Positions 37,420 to 51,700 of a DNA stretch of 64,000 nucleotides are shown in pieces. Each line of letters begins with the position of its first letter. The first letter of the stretch is position 1. The notes beneath the pieces were generated by a model, which saw only the letters and a program-made list of their open reading frames with translations, did not search any database and was not told the origin of the DNA. The DNA is taken from positions 124,001 through 188,000 of the forward strand of contig JAQGDQ010000239.1 of the NCBI GenBank assembly GCA_030141605.1. The letters are read 5' to 3'. The DNA comes from Tubiluchus corallicola (lineage: Eukaryota > Priapulida > Priapulimorpha > Priapulimorphida > Tubiluchidae). Position numbers and translations under genes: made by a program.

Positions 37420-40400
37420 TTAGTTAGCTGTTTGCTCCACCTTAATTGGTATTCCTTGTTGGGTAATTCCCAGTGAACTCTTTGTGCTCAAATTTAGAGG
37501 TTCACACTTTATATCAGACATAATGGGCTTTGGTGCTGGTAAAGCATTTGGTACGGTTATTGGATACTGAGCAACTGGTGGATACATATTTCGAACTGGA
37601 TACTGTGAACCACTGAGCAATGCCTGATTAATGTAATTATGATTTGAGACTCCTTGGCTGGACATGTGACTGTCTGACCACATACTAAGGTTAGATGGAA
37701 ATGGACATACAGGGACAGCAATTCTTGCTGGATGACTTTCTTTGGTGCCGGGAAAATATCTGGATGTTGGAGGCTCTTGCCTGCGGTATTGGTTGTGGAC
37801 GTTGTCCATAGGTGTGCGAAGTATAAGACCATCAGGAATATCTCCATCATCCATTTCAAGTTTTTTATTTAGCTGCGAAACGGGAGAGCCAACATCTGAC
37901 AACCTATGAGCCCGGAACTTCTTGTGCGGTTTGTACAACACAGAGTCAGAATGCACCGAATGTGTACTTTTAGGAGATTCCCTATCAGAATGATCGGAAT
38001 CAGTCTGTTTGTATTCTGCTCCATTGCTAATTGTTGATCCTGTTTCTACACCAGTTCTATCAGAGCTATCTAGTACATCATTTTCACTATTTTTTGGAGA
38101 GTGTTCAAGGCTTGAATGCCCATCAGATGTATCAGACAATACATCACCTTCACGCTTTACATGGTGAATTTCAAATTTTTTCAACGAGTCCAAAGACATT
38201 GGACTTACTTGTGAACCCTCACTGCTGTCCATATCCATAGATTGTGGACTCAATGATCCTTCTTTACTCAAGAATGGTTTAGGAATCTGTTCCCATGGTC
38301 TTTGGATGGCACGGGCACTTATTGGAGGATACAAGTACCTATTTTGTGGTGGGAGACCTAACTGAAATGATGACTGTAGGTGATAAGGTGGTACTGGATG
38401 GTTGACAGGTGGCCTGACCATCCCAGTCAATGCATTAAATAGTTTTTGTCCAGTAGGTATCACCGGTTCAGGTTTCTCCATTTCCCCTGTTGTACTCGAC
38501 ACTCCAGGTGTGCTTGGCTCCATTTTAAAAGCTAGTAACTTCTCACTGTGTAAGGAATTTAAGGTTTTCAGATCTGGAAGCTTCATAATAAGACGTGTAT
38601 AAAGTGATGGTCCCTCAGAGTGATTACTTCGAATTGTAGCATGCAACCCCTGAATGATTTTTTCTTGAAGCTTTTCCACGCAGTCTTTGTTACGAATACC
38701 AGGTCGGTCTGCAAAGAAATCAAATATGTTCCTTGAAAAATACAACCATTCTGATTTTCAAATTTAAGTGATTGAACAACATGTGTTAGTGAACAGCTGA
38801 AGAAGTCCTTTTTGCAAATCATTAATTACCTGGTGCAATTAGAACAACGGCACAGAATAGGCCAACTTCTGCATCAGTCAACTGTAACGAGTTGATTCTG
38901 TCCGCAAAGTCAAACATGGAATTGATAAGAAACCCAGCATTGCCTTTAACTTGACCCAGTTCCCGTTTATACATCTGACCATTAACAAACATCATTGTGT
39001 TTGTCTGGGAATCAAACATGCATGCCAGTCGTACAAGAAGAACCTCAAAGACTCCAGCCTGAAAATAATGAATTCACTTGTTAGCAAAAACTTCTGCTAT
39101 AGTCGTTAAAGGAAAACAGGATGATTTTTCAGATCATATCCCATTTTGAAAAACATGTATACATTTTTCATCTATAATAATTCAGAAATGTTTGTGATAA
39201 ACAAATATTAGCTTAGAAATTTAATTAACACGCATGTGGTAAGCACGCAATTTTAAAATCGCAGAAATATTCCATGAGCATGTGTTTGCAAAAGCGAAAA
39301 TTGAAATACAGTGTTACTGTACAGCAATGATTGTGAGTTACACCAAGTGGGGAGATTTCAAGTTAGAAATTTAAATTCCAAGGTTACATGGAATTTCATC
39401 ACAAATGTGTGATATGTCAGAACTGAACTGGCAAGTACAGCACCTGTTTTCTGTCCAACATGGTTCCGAGATGCAGGTGCTATATGCATTTAACTAGCAA
39501 ATGGCATAATGCATATACAGTCAAACCACTTTATAGCACCTACTTTGGGACAGCAAAAAAGTTGATGTTATAGCGAGTGTGGGGTTATAACGAGGTGCAG
39601 TAATGCTTATGCAAATATGAATAATCTGTTTTGCTAAAAATTTTGGTGTTAAGCATGGTTGGCATTATAAAGGAGAGCGTTATGAGGTTTGATTGTAACA
39701 ATGGAAAACTAAAGGCTCGAATGTGAAATTAAACTCTTTCGTGTAAACCATTCTTGAAGAAACAACAGTTTCCCTATAAATATTTTAAAAAAATATCGTT
39801 TTGAGCTATGGTTGGGTCCAGTTTTCCTTTAAATGTAAACGTACATTGAAGCATATTTTGAATTGACATTTTGGTAATACTTAAGCAGAATCACATTCCG
39901 TGCGACTTGTGTTTACAAGTGAGCGCTAGTTATCATCCGTTAAATGGTGCACAGTAATTACACACAGAGTCATCGTCTAAGAAAGTCATTAGCTTTCCTG
40001 CTCAGAATCTTCCAAACAAACTCTTCTTTCTATGTCACTAAAATATCTGCTTGCAACATGGTAAAAATAGCAAATATTTACTCAAAATGTCAATCATAAC
40101 TAAAATTTCAAGACTGAATGAGTAAAACTGGTACATGTAGATTAGTTCAATCAGCAAAACAAAACCCGATATTGATCTATCATTTATTCTTACCTTTAAT
40201 AATGTTACTTGATCATCTTGACAAAGTATGCCAAATCCAGGAATGCGTTTCGCAAATTCAACGACTCCTCGAATAGCAGGTGTAAATCGCTCTGAGAAAT
40301 CCTCCAACATTTCTGAATCTGCCTTAAAACCCTTTCCTGATGGGTTTGGGTTCAATGGACAGGCCTGTAATGATGATCATGGTGACAATAAAATTATGTA

Positions 40401-43400
40401 CATACATATCTAGTTAAGCAAGGAATACCGTATTTCTTAAAATTCTTGGTGTTTCCAAGGATTTCATGATGAAAACAGAAATTATGTCTGCAATCTCGGT
40501 ATTAGGTTTCGACAGACTCAAAAAAGCTAGTCATCAATATTTAAGTGCAGCAGTGCAAAAGATTGACAAGAAGATTTTTGTTTTTTAAATTAACTGTAAA
40601 CTAAGCAATAGTAAAATAATTAACTAAATTAGCAGTAAAGCAAACCAAGCAAGCATCTAGCTGTAGAGCCTACATTTCTTGAAAATTTGTTCACTGATTT
40701 TTTTATGACAAGAGAACTTGAACTTACCATTTGGGTTGGACATTGAACATAACTTGGGTTTCTCTGTGCATTCTCACATAATGCTGCCATCTTCTGGCGA
40801 GTGTATTCATACGTTTCAATGTGCGCTTGGACGATAGTGTTAATCAATTTATGCTCATCGTCTAGTTCTGCTTGCAAGGCATTCAGCTGAGATTGTTGAT
40901 TAGCACGTTGCATTTCTGCTAGAATCTTTGCCTTTTCGCGCTTTGGTACTCGACCAAATCTAACAGCTAAACAAAACGAAATAATAATATTAAAAACGAC
41001 GTAAAAATTGCTGTATTATACATATATGTACGTATTTTGTTACAGTTTATAAATGCAGTAGGGCTAGCAAACTCATTTCAGCACATTTAATTTACACAGA
41101 CGTAAAATGGGGAACAGCAGCAATGATTCAATTTTCCATTCCAGCATTAACGATAACAACTCCACTTCTATACAAAATAAGAACAAGCAAGTGAAAAACT
41201 GGTTTTATAAAAACATGTTCAGGGTTTCAGGCTAATTTTTCCTTGGCCATTAGCATAATGTTATAAACATTTCTATGTGACTGATCCATAGGGAGATTTC
41301 TCATTTCTGCGGTTCTGTTTCTAGTAAAAATGTGGAAAATGGTTGAATTACTGACGACTAACGTCTGAGCACACAATGGAAATTCATAAGAGATCAAAGC
41401 AGTATAAGGCGTTGATTCCCAACAGCGGATTTATATTTCATAATAATAATTGGAAATTTTATATTTTAACAGGAGATATGTCATTAATCAGCCGACTTTT
41501 GACCCCGTTGTCTTCGGCAATGCAATTCCATTCCAGTTTTCGCCCGAGATAACACCGAATTTTAAAACCGGATTTGCAAAACAGCCAATATGTCGAACTT
41601 AAAACTCACTATTTGACCCACTACGATATGTGGAGCGTAAAATGCCACAAAATCTGCATCAAAAAACTGGAAATACTAGTTTGACAATGCCTGCTTGTAA
41701 TTATGTCGACCCAGTGAAAGTTGAACACTGGTAAAGTCAACAGCACGGACAACGGTTTGAGAAATTTCGTGGTAATTATTATTATTATTATAGCCCCAAA
41801 CTGTAAAGCTAGTGTAGTAATACTATAGGCGGAAGAAACTATGTGAGAAATCTTTTGATTCAAAAGGTTAAAAGAAGCAACCGTGATCTGGCTGTGTAAT
41901 AAAGTAATACCACAATAAATCAACATCCCAAAGCAATCGTGAAAGTGAACATCTTACATAGAATGGCAGCCCATACTATAAACCCACCTATTGTTAAGGT
42001 ACTGAAATTAATGTCTAGCAAAATTACATTTCAATATAGGAACATGACTGGATGCATATGCAGACCAGAGATGGCAAGAATAGCTGTATCATCAATATTC
42101 AACCTTTTGCTTTCTGTTCCAACTCTAATTTTTCTTCAGTATAACATTATATATATGTATAGTCATCTTGTTAAGTTTCTAACACCGAAAAGGCTCCACA
42201 ACCCGGACTGCCAAGTGTTGCAAATAAAACTACTAAGGCTGTTAAGTAACATAGTTGGTTTCAATGCTCATACTTCATTCATGAGTTCACTTCATCCAGT
42301 TAATTATTGTAAGCCGCATGTAGTAAATATCAACAACAATAGCCTGCCTGCGCTTTTCACACACACAGTCATGCAGTTCTTTAGAAGGTTCAACAAACTA
42401 ACAACCATCCTTGAACCTTGCTATGCGCAAGACGCACGCGTTCTGGCGTTCATGCCAAACAACAAGGGTCAACTCCTTTTTGCTTTGCTTATTTCAGGGC
42501 CAAATAATGTAGTCTGCGAAGGAAAAATAACTGGCCTGGTAAATGCAATGCTTAAAGCCTATTTAAAGTGGAAACACGAGTTCTTAAAAAAATATATAAT
42601 TATACTCAGCAAGCATCTTAAGTTTTTTTACGCTTACCATCCCTGCTCATGCCAACTGCAATGCACTTCTTCAAACGGCAATACTGACATCGGTTTCGAT
42701 TTATGCGAAGAATTGAGCACTGTTGATTTTTCATACAAGGTCTGTACTGAATCTTCTGTTGGATGCTTCTCCTAAAGAAACCCTAAAAAAGCAAATACTT
42801 GTATCTAAAATCTTTTACCTAATCTATGGCTGTAAAATAAATTTGTCAAGAGATGTCGGAACTGGAATGGTAATTGTCTGTAATTCTTTCTAATACGTAT
42901 ACCATTTCTGCAATACACAGATAATAACGAAACATTGAAATAAGGTTGAAATGGGGGGTTCTAAAAGACAGATAGAGAAATTTTACATCTCACTCACTGC
43001 TTCTTGCATCAGTAATCAAGGAAAACCTTGGATCAGATAGATAACTAGCACAGGTTTGACTGTGTGTTTGGCCAATTTTATTAACTATATAAAACACACT
43101 GCAGTACGCAAGTTTCTCAGTAGCACGAATGTTGGAATGTTTGTTTGGACTTGGATGCTTTACGGATTAATTTTGAAAAGAAGATTTTTGTAACTTACTA
43201 CTCTGCATGGGCTTTAACCATAGAGAGTCGGGCAAATCCTGATTATATGTGTGAGGGTGTGCGTGCATGCGTGCGTTTTAAGTTGCGGATTGTAAGCTGC
43301 ATTTTCCTCTGTTCTCAGATTTGTTGCTATTAATATACATAGGTCGTTAACCGTAGCTCCAAGAGGGAAATTTGCATAAAGAGATGCAGGTGAACATGAC

Positions 43401-46400
43401 TAACGGCACCCCATGAGGAACAAAACATCACACATCGTGACTGCTAATGAAGCCAGGCTTATTTATAGTGGGTAATTAATCGGACACATTTGCATGAGAA
43501 ATTGTCACCGTGTGCGCGTAAACGACGTAATAATCTAGAATGTAGGCCAACTGTACATGTTGTACAGGATGCACCATAAGTCAGGATACATTGAGATGTA
43601 TCTCCTTAAAAAAGTCAGTTGATGGATAGTGCACAAACAATCGAAACAATTGAAACTAAATCCTGGCAATTTTATTAGCGCATTTCATTAGAAAGCAGAG
43701 TGTGCATTTGTCAATATACTGCTACACGTACATGTAAATGAATTGGATAACATACTGATTATAATATTTTTGGTAACAAACTGAAACTTGATAAATGCTT
43801 ATTGTCATCTTTGAATGTTGATACTAACTAGTGATTCGGTTTTATATTTGGTTGCAGTTCTAGGTAACCATTTAAATTTTAAAGGACATGTACATACTAA
43901 TAAGAAAAAGAGTTAAAAGACATGGTGAAACTTATATCGAATTACAAAATTAAGAAAGAATTTAACTAAAGATTTAATGCAATGTATCATGTCTTCGCTT
44001 GTTTTATGAAACTTAGATTTTTAATCATTGCTCCAAAGTGTTGGAATAAGCTACCAAATCAAATTAGAGCTTGCACAAATTTGAATTATTTAAAAGAAAA
44101 CTAAAAACTCATCTTTAAAGCAGTATTTTAATGTAGAAGTTGTGACTGTTTTGCAGGTTTTCTTATGAGTTATAGATGTAGGCCTAATTGTATTATAATT
44201 TTTTAGTACTTGTATCTAACTATTTTTAATTGTGCAATGCCTTTGAAAAAAAATTACTGAAAGAACGTTTTATAAATAAATACATTATTATTACTATTAT
44301 TATTATTATTATTATTATTATGTATGCTCCGTTTACGCAGCACAAACAAAACAATGCACAGTAAGTTTTGCAAAACAAGTTTATCGAATACAGTACTACC
44401 CTGTTTTTGAATGTAATTCAAGTTTTCTTGATACTGTCACTTCTATGATATTTCTTATGCAGGGTTACTATATCAAACTCCGACTAATTCTTTCATAAAG
44501 TCTAACTGTGCCTGTAGGTTTCACTCTACACAGTCCAGGTAAAATTACGCGGCATGTCTCGTTGTACTTAATCCAATTTTAAGCCAAAAAATATTGACAA
44601 ATACCTCAGAGGTGTTGGTAAGCTCACAGCGACAATAGAATGCAGACCAGAAAATATCCTTTTTTACCGCAAAATAGGATTAGTTCATTTATTTTAACAA
44701 TACACTTGGGCCGTGGTCAGGTTTTTTTTACCTCAATCGACTATCGACGCACCTATTTTCTTTCATGAATAATGCGCGAAGGCTACAGGCGAATGACCTT
44801 CACTACCAACTCTCAAGCCTGAAAAGGCGACACAAGAAAAGGCAGTTCTTAATGCTCAATTACAACGAGCATAACATTAACCACTACGGATCGACTTTTA
44901 CGTGAACGCAAGATCTTTTTATGCCATTTACCTTTTATACAAAACATCGTAGATAGCAAAACAACTTCTAGCACCTGTTTTTCTTTGTTAACAATTATTG
45001 AGCAGTAACATTTCACTTTCAGTTCATTATCATCACTCACTGGTCTCAATGGGGAGGGGTTAAAATGAGCCCATCTATCGCAAGAAATCAGAGAACTGAC
45101 AGTTGAAAGCCTTACAATGGTATATCCCAGTGATAATTGAACAAATTCAAAACGTGCGTTAAAAACGACGGAAATGCTCCTGCGTATAGTCAAGCTAAAG
45201 TGGAGAAAATATCGAATGAGGATGTCTTGAGTTATAGGAGATACTGAGATAAGTAAACTGTCACTCTGTAAAGTGAAAGGATCTTCAGGTCTTAAACAAC
45301 TGTGTTTCTTAGCATCTCAAAATGTATTCGACTTGACGCTGAAGTGACAATATGACAAGAATCTGATCAATTCCGGTTCTGGATTTCAATTTCGTCTTTC
45401 ATCGATTTCACAAAAATGTCAAAAACAAGAATGGGCCAGACTGCTAAAACTACTTCACAAAACATTTGCAATTAGCACCCTACGTCACACGTGAATGCTG
45501 GCTCTTCTTGCAACTGACGTGTTAGAAGTATGTACTTTTTTCTAACTAAAACGCGATATACAAAAATCACAAAGAACCGCCTTATAACATACACGTAATT
45601 TACAAGGCAAGTGCATGAGGACATAACGATATGCTTACTGCGTGGCCACAACTCTGAAGCCAAACCAGCTGAAACATTTTATAAACATGGGTTCTGCACA
45701 CACTTACGTGAAGCGCCACGAAAATTAAAAATTCACACTTTGTTCAAACCAGTATCGATTTAGGCTATGTTGAAAGAAGTTGAACAAAACTGAAACACTG
45801 CTTTGCTGTTTTGGTGCAGTCAAGGTTAAGCAAGCTTCATTCATTTCTAGGACTGTTTAAAGGCTAAACCAACCTTCTAACACCACTGATTGTGTTTTAA
45901 TATATACTAAAAATATTGAAATTACGAGTTACCACGTAATATAAATGCATAAAATGACTTGTTCATAAGTGCAAAGAAATAAAATGCTACGGGCATATTT
46001 GAAGAAAATGACGTAAGCTGACGTAGCAGTTCCACCAGGAAGGTACGCATAACAAAGCTTCTGTAGTTCACTCAGAAATTTCGCTAGTTGGTCGCGATTT
46101 TAAATTGAATTTACTAATGACACGAGGCGCTTACCACAATATTTATATAATATTAAAGTGAAACTGTCTATCGTCTTTCTATAATATTAAAGTAAGATGA
46201 ACTTTCCGAGAATCTTGGCTTTACGAGGCTTTTTTCCGGCATGTATCATTATCATACGAGTAACCTACTGTTACGCATGAGATGCAAAATTATGTATCAA
46301 CTTTATACCCCGAAAAGACATTAGCGTTTATGTTATACAAAGTTGCATCACTTTTTCACTGATTATGTGTTACGAAATATCAAGATCAGCACAGTTAAGG

Positions 46401-48727
46401 CAGTTATATTAAAGCGTAGCTAAGTGCTATGGTACGTATACTATAGGATTATGTTTAAAAATTAAGTAACAAAAGTTCACTAAAGTTTGGGCTCAATATA
46501 TACACATCTTTGTTTTTTTTTGTAAAAGTGCATGCAGTTCACTACATTTTGGCCTACACATAGGTCCTCGTAGCCCTATTACGTATTTTTGGTCACACAG
46601 AGAATTAAATGTCTTGAAAAATTACATTATTACATTAATACTATGTATGGTGCAATAAATGTTATGCATTATATTTTGAGGTGACAAAGAAATCACACTG
46701 CATTGTGTAACATAATCTTCAGCTGCACAGGTCACGTGCAAAAGTCGAAGCAGCAGGTGCAAAGGCTATTATATGTAATTGTTAATGTAGCCTATAATTC
46801 GATAATAAAGCACTTAATGTAGTTTACTGATGTGTCGAGAAAGAAATCAGGCAAAAAATTTAAAGCTCCAGGCGAGTGGCCCTTTCTCTTTCCCCGTGCT
46901 TTTGAGGTTCTATAGGCAGCCCTAACATTTTAATTTCTATACTACTACTCGAGTTTATCGCACAAGCGTACTTTCATTATTTCGGGACCAATAACGAAGA
47001 TAAATATATTCATAATCGTTGCCGTGTCTATTCAGCAACATGCAGAACACACAGGACACTTTGTATGTCAATAACAAGCCGGCAACATATGTCACTGACC
47101 TGATAATGCGCATACTGGATAATTAATTATTAACACACCTGCATAACCAACAACAATAAAGTCTATTTAACAGGCGCGAAAGTTGATTGTAATTTACGAG
47201 GAATACGAAAACGCTTGGTGCAAAACAAAGGGGTAACCACAAACTTAACTAAACAAAATTGAAAGTGATAACTACTTAATTCCGGAATCGTAGCCAATTT
47301 GCAAATTTGGTCACGTTTAACTAATCAAATAGACAAACATACTTGGATGAAATTAAATGTCATATCGAATCTGCAAGCCATCTCACTATCTGCTACATTT
47401 ATCAAAGGCTTTTCTTACCCTCCTCACTTTACGCATTTACTTTATTATACTGAAATTGTAGTCATTAATGATGTAAACACAAAGTTTGAAGCTTCATAGT
47501 AAAACTAGAATTGATTTACCTTGCATCCTTCACAGGAATGCACTCCATAATGAAAGCCACTCGCTTTATCGCCACAAACTCGACAAAGAACGGTCATACC
47601 ATCAAATTCTGAAATAAAAAAGCTTACAGGTTAATAATCAGTGAAAAGTTGCCCTTAAAGTTGCCCCCAACTTAAGTAAGCAAACATTATGCATCAGCAT
47701 TTTTACATACAGGGACATATTTTGTTGTGTAAATCATGCATGCATAATAATCGCTAGTACATCAGCGATAGACATCTACACAAACAAAACAAAAGCAGTT
47801 AATTTACGCTCATAACACTGAGTCATAACGCTGTGTTTTTGTGTGTAAGCTCGCAGCTTTTCTAGCAATTCATTATAATTATTTAATCCTTGCAACCCAA
47901 GATATAAAGTCCAAGGGCAATACGTTATGTGAAATATTTAAATTCGCCACTGATGTTTCTCACAGTAATGACACTTTAAGTTAAGTCTAAATTCCAAATA
48001 ATAATATTGCCATTTAAGACTTTGCTGTGTCTCCCCTGCGGTGCACTGTACACTTTTCTGTGTAATTTTCCAATCAATAACGCTCAGTAATACCTGTGTG
48101 ACACGCATCCATTTCTCATCTCATTTTTACGCACTGACCAACGCATGATTATCAAACGAGTACATGCGACAATTTTGGTTCTGAAAATCAAGCGACTAGA
48201 AATTCAGGTTCCACCTGAAAGACTGCGGCGCATCTGCACGAGACAAGGAGCAACTCCTACCCTGATTTCACGAGAAAAAACAGATATGTTTACAAAAACC
48301 ATCAATTACTTTTGAACAATATGACACAAAAATGTCTTTAAACTTCTATAAACGTAAGTGACAAAAACCGCTCGAGGGTATGTGAGTTTAGATTGTTAGG
48401 TGCGCCCTCAGCCGCACAAGGATAGAGGGTGAAGGTCAGTCATACGTCTATTGTCATGGTTTGCGCAGAACGAAGGCCGTCTCTAACAGCAGTGTATGAA
48501 ATGAACAAGAACAACTTGAGATTTTATCCCCTTCTCGTATCATTCGGGTGGGAATTTTTCTTACCAAAAGTAACTATAAAGCATTGTGGTACTAAATATG
48601 TACAGTAGTTTAGATTGCACTGACGCATTTGCCTTCAGCAGTGTAAGTTTTTATTAACTAACACTGATTGATTATCTCTGTAAAGTTTTTATCAGTGATT
48701 ATCAATGTTTTAATGGCAAATAAAGAT

Positions 48728-48770
<43 letters not shown>

Positions 48771-51700
48771 CCATGCTCTTTAACACTAACACAATTTTCG
48801 GTACAAGTTTGCTTTGCTACAACTGTTTATTTGGGCCGATTATCATTATCATTGCTACCCAACCACAATCAAGACTGAACGTCTTAGTCAAATGAGATGA
48901 CCAGAACTTTTTAAAAGTTTCTTCCTTTGGATCAAGTTTGGTTTCAAAAATGTAATCTTTTCTGGTTCTACTCATTAACATTATCGAAAGTGCTTTGCTG
49001 CATCTTTATTAAAAATACAAAAAATTACTGGCTGTAAAAATTAGCTCTGTTCTAAAATATCTTCATTTCCGAAGTGTCATGTGCAGTTATTACACTAGTA
49101 CAGTTCTTCAACAGCCAGCGAATTTATTATATTGGTTATTCCTATTAGTGGCGTCGCTAGTAATTAGGTGTTACACCCAGACACCCCTCTCCCCGCTATT
49201 TGGCATTTACCTGTCACGCCAAAAAAACAAGAACATGTATGATATAGAAGCCCTTCGCCAAACGCAGAGAAAAACATTAAATCTTGCCTTGGCAATCTCA
49301 GGTACCCATGACTGGCAAGGCGGCTGTAGCTGCATAGTGCACGATACACTAGCAGGGTTAACAACCTCAGCCAGCCTTGAAAGCGATCTTTAAAACTAAA
49401 TGGGGGTATCAAAGCTGCGAATACAGCTGACATGCTGTTTATATTTCAGTTATGTTGTTTGCATTTTACACACAATCAGTAATCAAGAGCAATGTGATCA
49501 GTGGGCTTACACGGCCTGCAAGCTTTTCCAGTAAAAATAACTTAGTAGATTATATGTAAGTATTAGCAGATTAATCGTGAGTTGATAAGCAAAAGGTAAC
49601 TTATACTTCTGGGTGAAGAATCGTGCATAACTATAGGTTTAACTGTGTTTATACATGCACAACCTTTGTAAATCCCTTGTAAAACTAAAAGTGTTTAGAA
49701 AAATTTCTAAATGGCAAATTAACGTAAATCATAACAATCCTATATAAAATACTAAACTCGTTCATTATATTATACGTTAATTATGCTAGCGGTGTTTCGT
49801 GAGCTTACCAATTATGATAAGCAATTCTTTTAACTTTCTTAAGGGATAAATCCTGTTCTTACGAAACGCATACAAAAGAACGTAAGTCTAATTAAATACA
49901 AAAGACGATAACCTAAACAGAACTCTGCTTGTTTACTGCAGTTGAACTGAATGAAAGCTTTAGCATAGCCTGTATATTACAAGACAAAGATGCCTATTAA
50001 GACAAAAAAAAATCGCTGAAATGATAGTTGAGAAATCCAGAACTATTTCTCCATTTCGCTTGCAAAAACAAACAATATAGAAATGGAATAGGACTACTTT
50101 ACAAAATCGGTGCTGGCAACTACTCTTACCCGGAAAATTGTTAATCTCAACTGCTGTTGTGATAATCATTGCAATCAGCTCTTCAAAAAACAAATAACGT
50201 GACTTCACACAATAAATCTTCATCGATCATAATTCTCTAAGTGATCGTGCATAAAAAGGCTGCAAAGCTGGATTCTTTAATAATATAAACAAGTCTTCGT
50301 GGCGTTAGTATCTTTGCTAAACCGCAAGATAACTCTCTGTTGAATAATGACTATAGTATTAACGCGTCGGCGTTGGAGAAATAGAGCACAGCGCAGGCGA
50401 TTCGACGAAACGTCATCACGCCTGTTTACTGGTAGTGGCAGGCCCTGTAAACGACCGATAAGTAGGACAAGCTATTTAGCTTGTTATAGTTTCCAGGATG
50501 AGACGCATTCTATCAAATGTGGATCTAAAACCGGGTTCCTCGCAACATTTTTACCGCGCCTTCAATCAGAATGGCTTGAATTTTTGTCACTGAACATTGT
50601 ACGCCTTGTGTGCATCTTATAATAATAAGAATGGTAACTAGTAAAAGTTTGTTTTCCTGGTATTAGGCTGTACAAACAAGGCTACGCAATAATGTACATC
50701 CCTTTTTGGGTTCATCGGATAACATCGGCACGCTTTCCTACGCTACGGCAAAGGTCAACGTATTATTGACATCAAGGGAACAAACACAAACTCGCTCCAT
50801 TTAGATTAGTAACCTTTTAGTTAAAATCGATACAAGGCGAAACACACGTTAATTAAGCACGAATTATCGTGCAGAGGCATGACGTGAAGTTTACTCACAT
50901 AATGATATTATATATAATGTAATAAAAGCGTCGCTTCTCTTTTGGTACAATTTTGGGTTATCTGAACACAAATAAAGCAGCTAACTGATAACTCAAAATT
51001 ATTACGGAAAGAGTAAAACAAGGATAGAATTTAACCGCGATTTTCAAGATGATAAAGCAAACAACATCATACGTCTTGCTGTAGGGTGTCTTGTACGGAA
51101 ATTTCAAAAGTAACTAGTTGTGAGCGATTAAATAAAGCTAGCACATATTTACGATTTAACAAAAACTTCGAAGCGAGCAATATGTATGATGTAATAATAT
51201 TTCCGTACCAGAGCGCCACTCTTTACTTGACGCAATGACACTAAACGACTGTATTAAAGAAAATAGTCGCACGTTACGTATTATGTAACACAACTGTCTA
51301 AAGTTAAGTCTAGTTATTGTCTTGACTACTGACATTTTCTCACTAGGCGTTACAAGATTGAAATAATGATTGTCTTAAATTTCATACACAATATCATGCT
51401 CCTAGTAGTATTATGTAGTAGTCCAGCTAAAACTTCAAAACAAAATAATAATAATAATAACAATAAATATTCACTCTACATACATCCTTACTTTTATACA
51501 ATACAATAGAATTGTAGCGAGATTGTCATGGGAATAAATTTAGTAATTCTGTAATTACTTTTGTACATATTTCCGGCTCTAAATTAAACAGATCGCCTGT
51601 ACTATTAAGTCATATTGTATTTTGTTCGCATTCCTTGCATTACTCTACATCTTGTTACAACGTGCTGCTCATCTTGTACTTTATCTTCGCTAATATTACA

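Noticed and set aside
43560-43620. String tacaggatgcaccataagtcagg resembling a mariner end
   Set aside because: No matching inverted copy was found nearby.
45472-45663. Minus-strand frame considered as an E75B-type first exon upstream of the second zinc finger
   Set aside because: No convincing donor in the right phase and no recognisable sequence.
49164-49433. 89-codon minus-strand frame in E75 intron 1, considered as an alternative E75 first exon
   Set aside because: No nuclear-receptor feature, and it lies in a block that looks transposon-derived.
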